DNA of 64,000 bases from Thermococcus onnurineus NA1 (GTDB lineage: Archaea; Methanobacteriota_B; Thermococci; Thermococcales; Thermococcaceae), in contig NC_011529.1 of the NCBI RefSeq assembly GCF_000018365.1, forward strand, positions 372,001 to 436,000, written 5' to 3'. Of this stretch, positions 49,025 to 55,924 are shown one piece after another. The notes under the pieces were generated by a model. That model was not told the DNA's origin. It did no database searches and saw only the letters and a program-made list of their open reading frames with translations. Position 1 is the stretch's first letter. Each line of letters starts with the position of its first letter. Position numbers and translations under genes: made by a program.

Positions 49025-50011
49025 TCAACCCTCCAGATTTCTCAAAAATTTCTCTATTTCTTTCAAAATCAGCTTAATTCCCTCATCGAGGTTGGCTTTG
49101 CCGTTGGCTCCCGCGGCCCCGGCGTGACCGCCACCGGAACCCTCTATAATCGGACCGACTTTCTCCATGATCTTACCTAGGTGCAGGCCCTTCTTCACGA
49201 GGCTCTCCTTCGCTCTCGCAGAAATTCTAACGCCCTTCTTCTCGCTTCCAACTATTGCTATATCTGCCCCGAGCTGGATAAATGTCTTGCATGCCAGGGA
49301 CTCGTAGGCCGAAACCTTGGAGACAGCGATTATATACTTCCGGAATTTCCTTATCTCCAGCCTCTGACAGGCCTTTAACACGGCCATCCTCTTGGCCTGG
49401 TCAATGTTCTCATCGCTAACCGGGGCAACAAGCTGGAATATCTCGCCCATCTGAATTGGGAACCTTTCCAGAATCTCGCTCACGGCTTTGAAGGTTTTGG
49501 CATTGGAATATCGGAACGTCGCGGTGTCGGTGACTATTCCCGCCAGGAGGGCCTTAGCTGAGGTCTCGTCATAAAAGCCGAGATATTTAAACAGCTCCCA
49601 GACGATTTCAGCGGTCGAAGTTCTTGAGGAATCAACAATCATTATATCGGCCCTTATCGGATTCTCCTTCTCGGCGTGGTGGTCTATCACGATTATGAAC
49701 TTGTCCTTGGGAATTTCAATAGGTTCGAGCTGCTCCATGGAGGATGTGTCGAATATCACCACGACGTCCTCACGAACCTGTGGATCCTTCTCGATAGGGA
49801 CCGGAGAAAGAGTCAGAAGCCTTTTGGTGTATGAGGATATGCTTTGAGCAACACCGATTCTGACATCCTCTATTCTAGTGGATTTAAGGTAGAGGGCGAA
49901 GGCTATCGCCGAGCCGAGGGAGTCCGGATCAGCGTTGTGGTGGCAGAGCAGGAGGAAGGACTTGTCCCTTGAGCTTTGCAGGAAGCGCTTAAGCTTGATT
50001 TTCCCTTTCAT
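49025..50011 (-). CDS. DHH/DHHA1 phosphoesterase (nanoRNase/RecJ-like)
   Basis: The 328-aa protein has the DHH-family motifs HHNADPDSLGSA (24-35), VVVIFDTS, IDHHAE (the DHH motif) and, at the C-terminus, the DHHA1 motif GSGGGHAGAAG. It likely degrades short oligonucleotides or pAp, or acts as a single-strand nuclease. It overlaps the DUF3194 gene by 23 nt in an operon with KEOPS and prefoldin genes. It is distinct in length from GINS-associated nuclease GAN. Confidence 0.9.
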   Translation of the reverse strand: MKGKIKLKRFLQSSRDKSFLLLCHHNADPDSLGSAIAFALYLKSTRIEDVRIGVAQSISSYTKRLLTLSPVPIEKDPQVREDVVVIFDTSSMEQLEPIEIPKDKFIIVIDHHAEKENPIRADIMIVDSSRTSTAEIVWELFKYLGFYDETSAKALLAGIVTDTATFRYSNAKTFKAVSEILERFPIQMGEIFQLVAPVSDENIDQAKRMAVLKACQRLEIRKFRKYIIAVSKVSAYESLACKTFIQLGADIAIVGSEKKGVRISARAKESLVKKGLHLGKIMEKVGPIIEGSGGGHAGAAGANGKANLDEGIKLILKEIEKFLRNLEG

Positions 50012-50321
50012 TGGCTATCTCCCTCAGCTTCCTCTCAACAATTTCGTAGGCCCTCTCGACGGCCTCGTCGATGAGCTTATCAACGTCCACCTTGACGAAG
50101 ATTGGAACCTCTAGATAAACCTCAATCTCAAGGTCGAGGGTCTCCTCCCTGTTTATCCTCATCGTGACCTCGATGTCCTTGACCTCGCTCCTCGTGAGGT
50201 GGTCGAAGACGTAGTCTATTATCGTCTCCTGGGCCAGTTCGCCTATCTCGATGAGCTGCTCTTCGCTCAGCTCTGGAAGACCTATATGGATAACCCTCTT
50301 TCCGCTGCTTCCCTTGTCCAT
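49989..50321 (-). CDS. DUF3194 family protein
   Basis: The 110-aa protein matches the archaeal DUF3194 pattern (LPELSEEQLIEIGELAQ, then a beta hairpin with DLEIEVYLEVP and a helical tail). Function unknown. It lies between prefoldin beta and the DHH gene, an arrangement conserved in Thermococcales. GGTGGTAGC precedes ATG 50321. Confidence 0.8.
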   Translation of the reverse strand: MDKGSSGKRVIHIGLPELSEEQLIEIGELAQETIIDYVFDHLTRSEVKDIEVTMRINREETLDLEIEVYLEVPIFVKVDVDKLIDEAVERAYEIVERKLREIANERENQA

Positions 50322-50350
50322 CGCTACCACCCCAAAGGAAAGAGAAGAGA

Positions 50351-50701
50351 TCAGCCGGCGGTCGGCCTTAGAGCAGTCTGTATCTTCTGGGTGAGCTCCT
50401 TGAGCTTTTCGTTGAGCTTCTTCTCCTGCCTCTCGAGGGCGTTGAGCCTAACTTCGAGGGTCTCGACTTTCTCCTTCAGCTCCTCGAGAGCCTTGGCCTT
50501 GTCGGTCTTAACGATGAGCGTCCCAACGGTCTTGTAGATGACGGTTCCCTCCTCAACCTTCTCGATTTCCTCCAGAGCCTTCTTTGCCTCGGTGAGCTCG
50601 AGCTGGACCTTTTGCTTCTGCTGGATGACGAGCTGGAGCTGCTGCTGGTAGCCCTCAAGCTGTCCCAACATAGCCTGAACCTGCGGCGGGATGTTCTGCA
50701 C
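50351..50701 (-). CDS. pfdB: Prefoldin beta subunit
   Basis: This is the beta subunit of the alpha2beta4 chaperone that captures unfolded proteins for the thermosome. The 116-aa coiled-coil protein has QNIPPQVQAMLGQLEGYQQQ near the start and TVIYKTVGTLIVKTD at the hairpin, nearly identical to P. furiosus prefoldin beta. It starts with GTG 50701 after GGAGGTG. Confidence 0.95.
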   Translation of the reverse strand: MQNIPPQVQAMLGQLEGYQQQLQLVIQQKQKVQLELTEAKKALEEIEKVEEGTVIYKTVGTLIVKTDKAKALEELKEKVETLEVRLNALERQEKKLNEKLKELTQKIQTALRPTAG

Positions 50702-50764
50702 GACAAACACCTCCGTAATCGTAATGTCAGGTTAGAATAAGGACGGGGCTTTAAATAGTTTAGG

Positions 50765-51043
50765 CTAAACTTCTAGAGAATCCATCGCGACCTTAATCCA
50801 GCGAAGGTATGAGTTGAGGGTTCCCCTCAAAGCCGAGTTGTCCCTCGCAAGAAAGTGGATAATGATTCTACTTCCCTCGAGGAGAAAATCGATTTTGCTC
50901 CTTCTATACGGCACGCTCTTATGCTCGTAAAGGACACTCTCATAAACTACCCTAGCCGTCTCCTCGTCGGGAAAGGAGAGCTCAATTACTCCCTCGATTG
51001 GCCAGGCTTCTTCTTTATTCCGAGGGCCTCCTTGTAGTCCCAT
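50765..51043 (-). CDS. pcc1: KEOPS complex subunit Pcc1
   Basis: Pcc1 forms the dimerisation core of the KEOPS complex that makes t6A in tRNA. The roughly 92-aa protein contains YESVLYEHKSVPYRRSKIDF and SALRGTLNSYLRWIKVAMD, the family signature. The start is uncertain: ATG 51043 and ATG 51067 both lie inside the 3' end of the Brix gene, giving overlaps of 58-82 nt. Next to prefoldin beta, as in other archaea. Confidence 0.9.
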   Translation of the reverse strand: MGLQGGPRNKEEAWPIEGVIELSFPDEETARVVYESVLYEHKSVPYRRSKIDFLLEGSRIIIHFLARDNSALRGTLNSYLRWIKVAMDSLEV

Positions 51044-51624
51044 CTCCGGCCGTCCTCCATTATCCATATCTTGACGCTTATGAGCGGGCCAACTGCCCTC
51101 TCTTTCGTCACGTCGAGGCGGTAGAAGTTGACCGCCATTCCGCGCGGGTGTCTCTCGATGACGCCGAGAACATCTGTATTGTATCTGTCAGCTATACCGA
51201 GAAGGGAACGCTCCTTTCTGGGAACGAACTTCCCTCCAGTCAGCTCGGCGAAGGCCTGCGCGAAGGCAACGTGATCGAGGCCGACGCGTTTGGCGGTGGT
51301 GACGATGAAGGGCATCTCCTCGCGTATGGGCCTTATGTTTCTGAAGCCTATCTCGCGCTGGAGCTTTATGCCGTGGAGGTAGAGGTAGCCGAGGTAGCCC
51401 CAGTCGTCGGGGTCGACCTTGATGAAGGTCATCTTTAACGGGTTGCCTTTCCAGACGTTGACAATGAGAAGCCTCTCGTAGTTCCTGTCGTAGGCCTCCA
51501 TGAGAAGGTCTTGGATGGTCTTCTTACCCCTCGTCAGGTAGAGGGAGTTGGGGAACACCCTCTCCAGGTCGTGCCCGAAGCTCCTCGTCCTCCTGGTGGG
51601 TCTGTGTGAAGTCGTTATCAGCAT
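50986..51624 (-). CDS. Brix domain rRNA-processing protein (Imp4-like)
   Basis: The 212-aa Brix/IMP4-like protein begins MLITTSHRPTRRTRSFGHDL, the archaeal Brix signature, with GYLYLHGIKLQREIGF in the middle. It is inferred to assist rRNA processing/ribosome assembly. It lies between rpoP and pcc1. ATG 51624 (or adjacent 51627) follows GTGAGG. Confidence 0.92.
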   Translation of the reverse strand: MLITTSHRPTRRTRSFGHDLERVFPNSLYLTRGKKTIQDLLMEAYDRNYERLLIVNVWKGNPLKMTFIKVDPDDWGYLGYLYLHGIKLQREIGFRNIRPIREEMPFIVTTAKRVGLDHVAFAQAFAELTGGKFVPRKERSLLGIADRYNTDVLGVIERHPRGMAVNFYRLDVTKERAVGPLISVKIWIMEDGRRWDYKEALGIKKKPGQSRE

Positions 51625-51682
51625 CATGGCCCTCACTCAAAACTCAGTTGATTGGATAAAAGCCTTTCGAAATTGGAAAGAA

Positions 51683-51832
51683 TCAGATTGCCTTTACGCG
51701 CCTGGCCACCCTGGGCCTGGGCTTGTAGAGTATCTTGCTGCCGCAGTAGGGGCAGCGAACCTCTCTGGTGTTCTCGAGGTCGAGCTCGACCTCCTTTCCG
51801 CATTTCGCACAGCGGTAAACGGCCATCACCAT
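51683..51832 (-). CDS. rpoP: DNA-directed RNA polymerase subunit P (Rpb12 homologue)
   Basis: The 49-aa zinc-ribbon protein reads MVMAVYRCAKCGKEV at the start, CPYCGSKILYKPRPR in the middle and ends RRVKAI, a full match to archaeal Rpo12. Cysteines form C-x2-C...C-x2-C. ATG 51832 follows GGTGATAACT. It is too short for many gene finders but clearly real, sitting between rpl37ae and the Brix gene. Confidence 0.95.
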   Translation of the reverse strand: MVMAVYRCAKCGKEVELDLENTREVRCPYCGSKILYKPRPRVARRVKAI

Positions 51833-51865
51833 AGTTATCACCCTAAACTAAGCAAAGGAAAGGGG

Positions 51866-52126
51866 TCAGGCCTTGGAGGCCGTAACACGCTTGGCGACCT
51901 TTCCAGCCGGGGTAACCGGCAGGTAGGCGCCGCCGGCAAAGGTGGCACCGCACTTCTGGCACTGCCATATGCCGGTACTTATCCTTCTGACCGCCTTCCT
52001 TCCGCAGACCGGGCAGATGTGCTTCTGCTTCATCTTGGCCTCAACGGCCGCGACCCTTCTTCTGATCTTGAGACCGTACCTCGGACCGAACCTTCCGGCT
52101 GAACCGACCTTAGTAGTCCTTCCCAT
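51866..52126 (-). CDS. rpl37ae: 50S ribosomal protein L37Ae
   Basis: The 86-aa zinc-binding ribosomal protein begins [18 protein letters not shown] and has [11 protein letters not shown] and [16 protein letters not shown] 52126 follows GGTGATGCTC. It heads the long minus-strand operon through rpoP, Brix, pcc1, pfdB, DUF3194, DHH and beyond. Confidence 0.96.
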   Translation of the reverse strand: MGRTTKVGSAGRFGPRYGLKIRRRVAAVEAKMKQKHICPVCGRKAVRRISTGIWQCQKCGATFAGGAYLPVTPAGKVAKRVTASKA

Positions 52127-52182
52127 GAGCATCACCCCTAATTATCAGCAATTTTCACGACTGAAGGGTTTTTCCGGGGACG

Positions 52183-52193
52183 TTTTATAAACC
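52183..52193 (-). promoter_or_regulatory. TATA box of the rpl37ae-rpoP operon
   Basis: On the minus strand GCAAAGG-TTTATAAAACG gives a BRE/TATA pair about 60 nt upstream of rpl37ae. A second, very similar GAAAGGTTTATTAGG lies about 45 nt further upstream (about 52225-52239), suggesting tandem promoters. Confidence 0.6.
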
Positions 52194-52560
52194 TTTGCAT
52201 ATACCTGGACACCGAGCGGGCTTATGCCTAATAAACCTTTCGCGTGGAACTTTGCCAAACAACGTTTCATCAGGAAGCTTTTGGAAAAAGCTTCATTAAA
52301 AGTTCGTGATTCCTTTCAATATTGCGTCCGGTAAGACGTATTTCACAAAAAGAATGTAATTCAAGAGTTAAAAACTGTGTTGGGTTGTGCTCTTAAAATG
52401 GATTTGCTCTTTTTGAGGCACCCGCAGGTGCCGATGGAGTGAATCCATGCAAATTACGCGGTTTTAAAAGGTTTTGAATTCAGAACAGGAATTTCGATAG
52501 GAAATACACTTTTTTCATTGGACTCGGCAGTTCAAGAATCACGAATCTTGATCAAACTCA
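52194..52560. other. AT-rich non-coding stretch with several hairpins
   Basis: No plausible gene is seen on either strand. It holds a 9-bp hairpin (52274-52294), GGCACC-CGCA-GGTGCC (52417-52432), ATGGA-GTGAA-TCCAT (52434-52448) and CAAGA/TCTTG arms (52533-52550). TATA-like TTTTAAAA at about 52461-52468 on the plus strand could drive a transcript covering the GC-rich hairpin block that follows. Confidence 0.5.
52274..52294. repeat. Perfect 9-bp hairpin GAAGCTTTT/AAAAGCTTC
   Basis: The arms 52274-52282 and 52286-52294 are perfectly complementary with a 3-nt GGA loop. It lies in the non-coding gap upstream of the rpl37ae promoters. The role is unknown. Confidence 0.5.
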
Positions 52561-52691
52561 ACGGGACTGTCGTCCCGTGCGTTGGAGCTTTGCTCCAACG
52601 TCGCGCAGGCGAAGTTTGTATCGAAAGGGGGCCTTTGGGAGTGTCGGCCCCCTGGGGGTCCCGAGGTCATCGCAACCCAATACTCCTCGGG
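52561..52691 (+). ncRNA. Candidate structured RNA: five consecutive perfect hairpins
   Basis: Within 131 nt there are five perfect stems in a row: ACGGGAC/GTCCCGT (52561-52578, TGTC loop), CGTTGGAGC/GCTCCAACG (52580-52600, TTT loop), TCGC/GCGA (52601-52612), GGGGGCC/GGCCCCC (52627-52652) and CCCGAGG/CCTCGGG (52660-52691). The block is much more GC-rich than its AT-rich flanks, which is the usual signature of structured RNA in hyperthermophiles. It has no coding character. It does not match RNase P RNA, SRP RNA or C/D box RNA as I know them. Strand is inferred from a TATA-like element upstream and a T tract (CCAATTTT) after it. Confidence 0.5.
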
Positions 52692-52728
52692 CGTTCCAAT
52701 TTTAGCATAAAGCCTTATAACACTTACA

Positions 52729-52742
52729 CTAACCTCGGTTAG
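52729..52742. promoter_or_regulatory. Palindrome CTAACC-TC-GGTTAG at a gene start
   Basis: A perfect 6-bp inverted repeat lies about 15 nt downstream of a TATA-like CTTATAAC (about 52713-52720) and touches the GGTGA ribosome binding site of the gene at 52751. It is positioned to block initiation if bound by a repressor. Confidence 0.4.
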
Positions 52743-52750
52743 GTGAAAGT

Positions 52751-53251
52751 ATGGGTGGAACGATCAGCAAGATAGTTCACTTTCGCGATGAGGAAGAGTT
52801 TCTCGACGACATGACGGAGATAATGGAGCGCTTTACCTATCTGGCGAGCCGCTACGGCCACAACCCGATAGAGGGCATTCTCCTCTGGGACTACATAGGA
52901 ATTCAGGACGAGGAAGGCATTAAGATATTCCGTGTTGGCGAGTTTCCTTACTTCGAGGGCACGCTGAAGCTCGACCTTGAGACTCTGCGCGTCATGGAGC
53001 GCTACTTCGACGAGATGGAGAGCAAGTGGGACGAGCTCCGCGTGGAGGACATCGCCTACTTCGTGGAGATGCTGAACGAGGCTCTTGGGAGGGAGATAGT
53101 CTTCTACGAGGCCTATGATCTTGGTCTCGACAGGGACACGGCTTACATAATCCTCAACCTCGTGAGCCTCCATTACCTCGAGAGCGTTCTTGACGGGAAG
53201 GACCGGGAGATATTCGAGGAAGCCGTTCAAATGCTCATGAAGTATATTTGA
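52751..53251 (+). CDS. Hypothetical protein, 166 aa
   Basis: I recognise no domain. It is a mostly helical acidic protein without signal peptide; the last third (DTAYIILNLVSLHYLESVL) is hydrophobic-helical. TATA, palindrome and GGTGA precede ATG 52751. It starts a plus-strand run of genes leading to queE. Confidence 0.75.
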   Translation: MGGTISKIVHFRDEEEFLDDMTEIMERFTYLASRYGHNPIEGILLWDYIGIQDEEGIKIFRVGEFPYFEGTLKLDLETLRVMERYFDEMESKWDELRVEDIAYFVEMLNEALGREIVFYEAYDLGLDRDTAYIILNLVSLHYLESVLDGKDREIFEEAVQMLMKYI

Positions 53252-53304
53252 TTCAATGATTACAGAATCATGTAATTATGCAATTGCAGAATGGGGTGGT
53301 GGCT

Positions 53305-53568
53305 ATGCTCGTCAAAAAGAGGGGCATCTTCACTGAAGAGGATGCGAGAAAGGTCATAGAGATAGCGAACAGTGAGAATGTCACGGAGATAATAGTCATG
53401 GCCGAAAGCGTAACCGAGGAGGCCAAGAGGCGCCTCTGGGACTACGCGAGAGGAGTCCAGCTCATGGCTGACCTCACTGGCGAGGATAGGAGCGTGAGGG
53501 TTGAGATACTCGAGGGTTACGTGAGCGATAAGGTAAAAGGAATAGACCTCAGTGAGGTGTCGGAATGA
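53305..53568 (+). CDS. Hypothetical small protein, 87 aa
   Basis: Unknown family. Alpha/beta with TEIIVMAESVTEEAKRRLWDYARG. ATG 53305 follows GGTGGTGGC; the in-frame start at 53278 lacks one. The stop overlaps queE by 4 nt (ATGA), so it is translationally coupled to queE; a role near 7-deazaguanine synthesis is possible but unproven. Confidence 0.75.
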   Translation: MLVKKRGIFTEEDARKVIEIANSENVTEIIVMAESVTEEAKRRLWDYARGVQLMADLTGEDRSVRVEILEGYVSDKVKGIDLSEVSE

Positions 53569-54326
53569 AACTCATAATGGCCGAGGTGTTCAACAGCTGG
53601 CAGGGGGAAGGAGGGAGCGTTGAGGGTTCTGCCTTTGGACGGAGGCAGATATTTGTCCGATTCGCAGGCTGTGATCTTAACTGTGTATGGTGCGACTCGA
53701 AGGAGTTCATAGATGCCTCCAAGGTCTTGCGGTGGCGCTATGAGGTGGAACCTTTCACCGGAAAGTTCGAATATAAACCTAACCCGGCGAGCTTGGGTGA
53801 GGTAGTCGATGCCATTCTGCGGCTTGATACGGGGGATATACATTCCATAAGCTACACCGGCGGCGAGCCAACGCTTCAGGTCAGGCCGCTCAAGGCCCTC
53901 ATGGAGAGGATGCACGAGCTTGGCTTTTCAAACTTCCTTGAGACCCACGGCGGCCTTCCAGAGCTGATTAAGGAAGTAGCTCATCTCACGGACTACGCCA
54001 GCATCGACATAAAGGACGAAACGGCTAAGGCAACTGAAGACTGGAAAGCTCTCGTTCTCCGTGAGGTAGAGAGCATCAGAATCCTGAAGGAAGCCGGCGC
54101 AGAGACCTACGCCAAACTCGTGGTGACGAAGGACACAAAGATAGAGAACGTCCGCTGGTATGCCTCCCTCCTGAAAGGCCTCGCACCACTTGTTATCCAG
54201 CCGCGAGAACCCATTGACATCTCCCAGCCAAAACTGATGGAGTTCTACCGCGAGGCGGCTCTGATAATGGGTCGGAAGAACGTTGGACTGAGCTTCCAGG
54301 TGCACAAGTATCTCAACGTCTTGTGA
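53565..54326 (+). CDS. queE: 7-carboxy-7-deazaguanine synthase (radical SAM)
   Basis: QueE converts carboxytetrahydropterin to 7-carboxy-7-deazaguanine, a precursor of archaeosine in archaeal tRNA. The 253-aa protein has the compact C-x3-C-x2-C motif (GCDLNCVWCDS), the N-terminal EVFNSWQGEGGSVEG and YTGGEPTLQ. The length and motif order fit QueE. It overlaps the preceding small gene. Confidence 0.92.
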   Translation: MKLIMAEVFNSWQGEGGSVEGSAFGRRQIFVRFAGCDLNCVWCDSKEFIDASKVLRWRYEVEPFTGKFEYKPNPASLGEVVDAILRLDTGDIHSISYTGGEPTLQVRPLKALMERMHELGFSNFLETHGGLPELIKEVAHLTDYASIDIKDETAKATEDWKALVLREVESIRILKEAGAETYAKLVVTKDTKIENVRWYASLLKGLAPLVIQPREPIDISQPKLMEFYREAALIMGRKNVGLSFQVHKYLNVL

Positions 54327-54335
54327 GGTGTAGGC

Positions 54336-54770
54336 ATGAAAAAGGCCCTCGGGCTTGTAGGTCTTTCGGCGGTTTTTGTGCTCATCTCTATGTACACTCA
54401 GAACTCCAATCCGACAGCTTCCCAGGTAAGCGCTGTTCTATCTCTCGTCATTCTCATCATAGGCTCTTTCTACCTCAATCGCGACGAGAGGGGAGGTAAG
54501 ATAGTCCCATGGGCAGGTTTGGTGCTGCCCCTTCTCCTCTTCCTGAACTACGGGAACCCGCTCTACCTGCTCGCTGGTCTTTTCCTTGGAATCGGCTTTC
54601 TCTGGAGATCAGAGCTCTCAGTAATTCCACTCGTTTTGGCAGGCTTTCTCCTTGGCTGGCTCGCCCTTCAGGAGGATGCATATCTCGTAAGAACCATCGG
54701 TGCCTTCATCCTCGCAGCGAGTATAATCACGGGCGTCGCTTCGCTATATTTTGCTCTCAAACTTAGGTGA
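54336..54770 (+). CDS. Hypothetical membrane protein, 144 aa
   Basis: About five hydrophobic segments, with almost no polar domain. No family recognised. ATG 54336 follows GAGGTGTAGG and lies 9 nt after queE, probably in the same operon. The gene ends at a TATA element of the following sRNA. Confidence 0.72.
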   Translation: MKKALGLVGLSAVFVLISMYTQNSNPTASQVSAVLSLVILIIGSFYLNRDERGGKIVPWAGLVLPLLLFLNYGNPLYLLAGLFLGIGFLWRSELSVIPLVLAGFLLGWLALQEDAYLVRTIGAFILAASIITGVASLYFALKLR

Positions 54771-54772
54771 GT

Positions 54773-54782
54773 TTTTAAGTCC
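54773..54782 (+). promoter_or_regulatory. TATA box of second C/D box sRNA
   Basis: GTTTTTAAGT lies about 25 nt upstream of the predicted 5' end of the C/D RNA near 54799, mirroring the arrangement of the first sRNA at 856-884. Confidence 0.5.
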
Positions 54783-54798
54783 GCTCGCGAACTTCCAC

Positions 54799-54856
54799 CG
54801 GCGATGATGACATTGGCCTTTGGGGTTAGTGATGCCCGGGATCGACGGCCTGAGCC
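54799..54856 (+). ncRNA. C/D box guide sRNA, number 2
   Basis: C box ATGATGA (54804-54810) and D box CTGA (54850-54853) are flanked by GGC (54800-54802) and GCC (54854-54856) forming a terminal stem. The internal C' is GTGATGC (54829-54835, last base off consensus) and the D' is degenerate (GTTA, 54825-54828). Both guide regions are 14 nt (54811-54824 and 54836-54849). The symmetric spacing, terminal stem and own TATA box make it convincing despite the weak D'. Targets were not identified. Confidence 0.68.
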
Positions 54857-54892
54857 AAAAACTTTTAACCTTTAACTTCCTCCCAATCTCTG

Positions 54893-55924
54893 GTGGTAAT
54901 AATCGAAGTCCTCAAGTGCGAGCACTGCGGCGCTCCGCTCGAGACGACGCCGGAGGATATAATAGTCGTCTGCCCTTACTGCGGCTATCCGAACGCCTAT
55001 GATGAAGTCTTCTCCAAGGATAACGTCTTCTTCGTGGAGAGCCTTCCAAAGAAGGAGATCCTGCGCCTATTCTGGGAGAGGGTTGAGAATGACAAAGACT
55101 TCCTCGGACTCCGGGGAAAGATAAAGATTGCGAAGGTTGAGGGGGTTTACGTTCCCCTCTGGTTCGGCAAGGTGGAGGGAAGAGGGTACGTCCGCTTCGT
55201 GGACTACGAAAGAAAGGGCAACAAAAAGAGGAAAGTCGTGAAGTACCATGAGTTCGAGGACGATTCAGTCGTCTGTATTCCTGCCAGGAGAAGTGTTTAC
55301 GACATAGCTGTCGAGGCATTGGCAGAGAAATTCGAGCGCGGCGGATACATTACGTTCAAGGAGCTCAGAAACACGCTCAAATATATGATGGAGGTCAGAC
55401 CGATCAAAGAATTAACGCCCGAGAAGTGGGAGGGCCTTAAGCTGGAGTTCCTGAACACCGATTTTGGCAAGGAGCAGGCTAGAGCAGCGTTGCTTGATAG
55501 GGCTTCTGACTTTGCAAAGGAAAGACACGTTCCCAAGGACAAGCCCTTGAAGGCTTTCTCTTTTGGCGGTGATGTCGAAGAAGTTGCCCTTGTCTTCTAC
55601 CCGCTCTGGAAGGTCTACTACGACTTGGAGGGTGGAACGTATTTCGTGGCCTATGACGGCAGCAAGGGGAGGGAAGTTATAGCGCTGGAGCCCGTCAGGA
55701 TATGGCGTAAGGTGGCTTACTTGACCACGGCCCTCTTGGGGGTTGGAATTGCGGCTTTCTTCTCCATGTTATACGGAAACTTAGCTTACTGGGAAGTGGT
55801 TGCCCACGCTAGACAGGGTGCCCTGGGTATGCTGATCCTTCCGGGTCTTGGGGCTTACTTTGGCTACGAGCTTGCGAGGGGATACGGAAGGAAGATGGCG
55901 CGCGACGTGAGGGTTGAGAGATGA
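54893..55924 (+). CDS. Zinc-ribbon membrane protein, first of paralogous pair
   Basis: The 343-aa protein has an N-terminal zinc ribbon (CEHCGAPLE...CPYCGYPN), a middle domain of about 240 residues with PLWKVYYDLEGGTYFVAYDG, and two C-terminal hydrophobic helices (about 280-330). It shares this plan with the next gene, including the VPLWF/FYPLW and Y-x-A-Y-D-G repeats. It starts with GTG 54893, apparently leaderless (TATA-like CTTTTAACC about 25-30 nt upstream). Function unknown. Confidence 0.75.
   Translation: MVIIEVLKCEHCGAPLETTPEDIIVVCPYCGYPNAYDEVFSKDNVFFVESLPKKEILRLFWERVENDKDFLGLRGKIKIAKVEGVYVPLWFGKVEGRGYVRFVDYERKGNKKRKVVKYHEFEDDSVVCIPARRSVYDIAVEALAEKFERGGYITFKELRNTLKYMMEVRPIKELTPEKWEGLKLEFLNTDFGKEQARAALLDRASDFAKERHVPKDKPLKAFSFGGDVEEVALVFYPLWKVYYDLEGGTYFVAYDGSKGREVIALEPVRIWRKVAYLTTALLGVGIAAFFSMLYGNLAYWEVVAHARQGALGMLILPGLGAYFGYELARGYGRKMARDVRVER

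Noticed and set aside
52303-52545. 10-bp inverted repeat TTCGTGATTC (52303-52312) / GAATCACGAA (52536-52545) as ends of a small mobile element
   Set aside because: Ten matching bases in a 600-nt gap is not far from chance, flanks do not extend the match and no target-site duplication was seen.
52518-52742. 74-codon open frame over the hairpin block
   Set aside because: It has no ribosome binding site, no protein-like composition and simply runs through the inverted repeats.
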